The notes beneath the pieces were generated by a model, which saw only the letters and a list, made by a program, of their open reading frames with translations, was not told the origin of the DNA and ran no database searches. Both the position numbers and the translations under genes were made by a program. A stretch of 64,000 bases of DNA from Actinomycetota bacterium (GTDB taxonomy: Bacteria; Actinomycetota; Actinomycetes; Nanopelagicales; Nanopelagicaceae), in assembly GCA_947372165.1 (NCBI GenBank), contig CANBSP010000001.1:124001-188000 (forward strand), given 5' to 3'. Of this stretch, positions 62,694 to 64,000 are shown one piece after another (position 1 is the first letter of the stretch; each line of letters opens with the position of its first letter).

Positions 62694-62699
62694 AGCCTA
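62694..62699 (-). promoter_or_regulatory. Candidate leaderless -10 box for glnD
   Basis: TAGGCT on the minus strand, seven bases before the ATG at 62686. Confidence 0.5.
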
Positions 62700-62727
62700 C
62701 TTAACTCCGCGCTGCTTTATTACTTCT

Positions 62728-62744
62728 TGATAAATAATTTATCA
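62728..62744. promoter_or_regulatory. 17-bp AT-rich palindrome between glnB and glnD
   Basis: TGATAAAT-A-ATTTATCA is a perfect palindrome about 29 bases upstream of the glnD -10 box, just above its -35 place. It may be an operator for glnD or a weak intercistronic hairpin. Confidence 0.5.
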
Positions 62745-62766
62745 CTGCTTTCTTGCTACTTTCTAG

Positions 62767-63117
<351 letters not shown>

Positions 63118-64000
63118 TTACTTAGTCTGGGTGAAGTTTGAGAGGAAACGTGAACCATCAGAGTATGACGAGTTCTCGTAGGCAGTCTCAGCATGCTGAG
63201 AGAGATCAAGGCCAGCCTGTTCGGCATCTTCTGAAACGCGAAGGCCGATTGTCTTATCAAGAATCTGAGCCAAGATATAGGTGACGATGAATGAGTACGC
63301 AACGACAGCCAATACTGCAACCACTTGGTGACCCATGAGTGTCCAACCACCCTTATAGAAGAGGCCATTAGAGCCAGCAGAATTTGTCATCTTGGTCGCG
63401 AAGAGTCCGATGAGAAGTGCGCCGAGAACGCCACCGACAAGGTGAACGCCGACGACATCAAGTGCATCATCGAAGCCGAACTTATTCTTCAAACCAACTG
63501 CAAGAGCACAGATGACGCCTGCGGCGAAACCGATAGCGATCGAGCCCATTGGGGAGACAAAGCCGCACGCTGGTGTGATTGCTACGAGTCCTGCAACGGC
63601 TCCGGATGCTGCGCCAAGTGTTGTCGCATGACCGTCGCGAATCTTCTCCACAATGATCCAGGCCAAGAGAGCGGCGCCTGTTGCGGTATTTGTATTCACG
63701 AAAGCGAATGCTGAGAGCGTATTCGCTGAGAGAGCTGATCCGGCGTTAAATCCGAACCAACCGAACCAGAGAAGGCCTGCACCAAGGAGAACGAATGGCA
63801 CATTGTGAGGACGCATACGCTCTTTTGGCCAACCCTTACGCTTTCCAATAACAAGAATGACAGCAAGTGCGGCTGCGCCGGCATTGGCGTGAACAACTGT
63901 TCCGCCTGCAAAGTCGAGTGCGCCGAGCTTGAAGAGCCAACCGCTAGGTGAGAAGACCCAGTGAGCCACAGGTGCATAAACAACGACGAGCCAGAGCGCA
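63118..64000 (-). CDS. amt: Ammonium transporter (5' part outside the window)
   Basis: C-terminal part of an Amt/Rh channel; the reading frame stays open to the window edge, so the start lies beyond 64000. At least nine helices are visible. Conserved segments are LDFAGGTVVHANAGAAA (family signature), the pore histidine region DVVGVHLVGGVLGALLIG, and the cytoplasmic tail GLRVSEDAEQAGLDLSQHAETAYE, which contacts PII. glnB follows after 12 bases. Confidence 0.97.
   Translation of the reverse strand, partial: ALWLVVVYAPVAHWVFSPSGWLFKLGALDFAGGTVVHANAGAAALAVILVIGKRKGWPKERMRPHNVPFVLLGAGLLWFGWFGFNAGSALSANTLSAFAFVNTNTATGAALLAWIIVEKIRDGHATTLGAASGAVAGLVAITPACGFVSPMGSIAIGFAAGVICALAVGLKNKFGFDDALDVVGVHLVGGVLGALLIGLFATKMTNSAGSNGLFYKGGWTLMGHQVVAVLAVVAYSFIVTYILAQILDKTIGLRVSEDAEQAGLDLSQHAETAYENSSYSDGSRFLSNFTQTK

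Overview
The window is a gene-dense stretch of an actinobacterial chromosome (Actinomycetota, class Actinomycetes). The evidence is the gene set and its order: pepA-lpd-sucB, lipB-lipA-DUF4191-RDD-glnA, PadR-ino1, fadD15-like/pimB, DUF3000-rnd, dxs-acnA-TRAM methyltransferase-trkA-trkA-DUF3159-dut-DUF3093-DUF4193, and amt-glnB-glnD-ffh-rpsP-KH-rimM-trmD are all blocks I know from Streptomyces and Mycobacterium. Base composition looks near 50 % G+C, intergenic gaps are short (none over about 300 bases), and five convergent gene pairs overlap. This suggests a streamlined genome, perhaps a freshwater planktonic lineage such as Nanopelagicales; anything below class is inference. I see no tRNA, rRNA, CRISPR array, insertion sequence or prophage.

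Layout. 1-9.8 kb: leucyl aminopeptidase, dihydrolipoyl dehydrogenase, the E2 acyltransferase, an SDR39U1-like protein, then on the minus strand an MMPL transporter and an oxidoreductase pair. 10-18.7 kb: lipoate synthesis (lipB, lipA), an acyltransferase, DUF4191, RDD, glutamine synthetase with a GlnR-like site, a nickel/cobalt permease behind a perfect Nur-type box, MarC and ABC-F. 18.8-23.8 kb: a four-gene uptake cassette (binding protein, fused permease, ATPase, divergent FTR1-like protein). 23.8-29 kb: class-III aminotransferase, DHA2 exporter, CopC, SDR, crotonase. 29-33 kb: inositol-phosphate synthase with PadR, LysE exporter, a Cas4/RecB-like nuclease, PlsC. 33-42.3 kb: lipid and envelope genes including PimB and acyl-CoA synthetase, then DUF3000, RNase D and the iron permease EfeU. 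42.4-51.6 kb: beta-oxidation pair, dxs, aconitase, TRAM methyltransferase. 51.6-56.7 kb: two TrkA proteins, DUF3159, dUTPase, thioesterase, DUF3093, DUF4193, acyl-ACP desaturase. 56.7-64 kb: trmD, rimM, khpA, rpsP, ffh, glnD, glnB and the 3' part of amt.

The genes work together in several ways. Lipoate made by LipB/LipA would be loaded on the two lipoyl domains of the E2 protein served by Lpd. GlnA, GlnB, GlnD and Amt form the nitrogen-assimilation control set. Ino1, PimB, two PlsC proteins, the fatty-acyl ligase and the desaturase point to phosphatidylinositol and mannoside lipids. FTR1-like proteins, the ABC cassette, NiCoT and CopC give metal handling.

Two patterns stand out beyond the gene list. 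First, more than twenty genes carry a TAnnnT hexamer exactly six (sometimes seven) bases before the start codon, the signature of leaderless transcription; this also decides several starts. Second, two unrelated genes end in perfect 9-bp tandem repeats in which every unit repeats two codons plus the stop codon.
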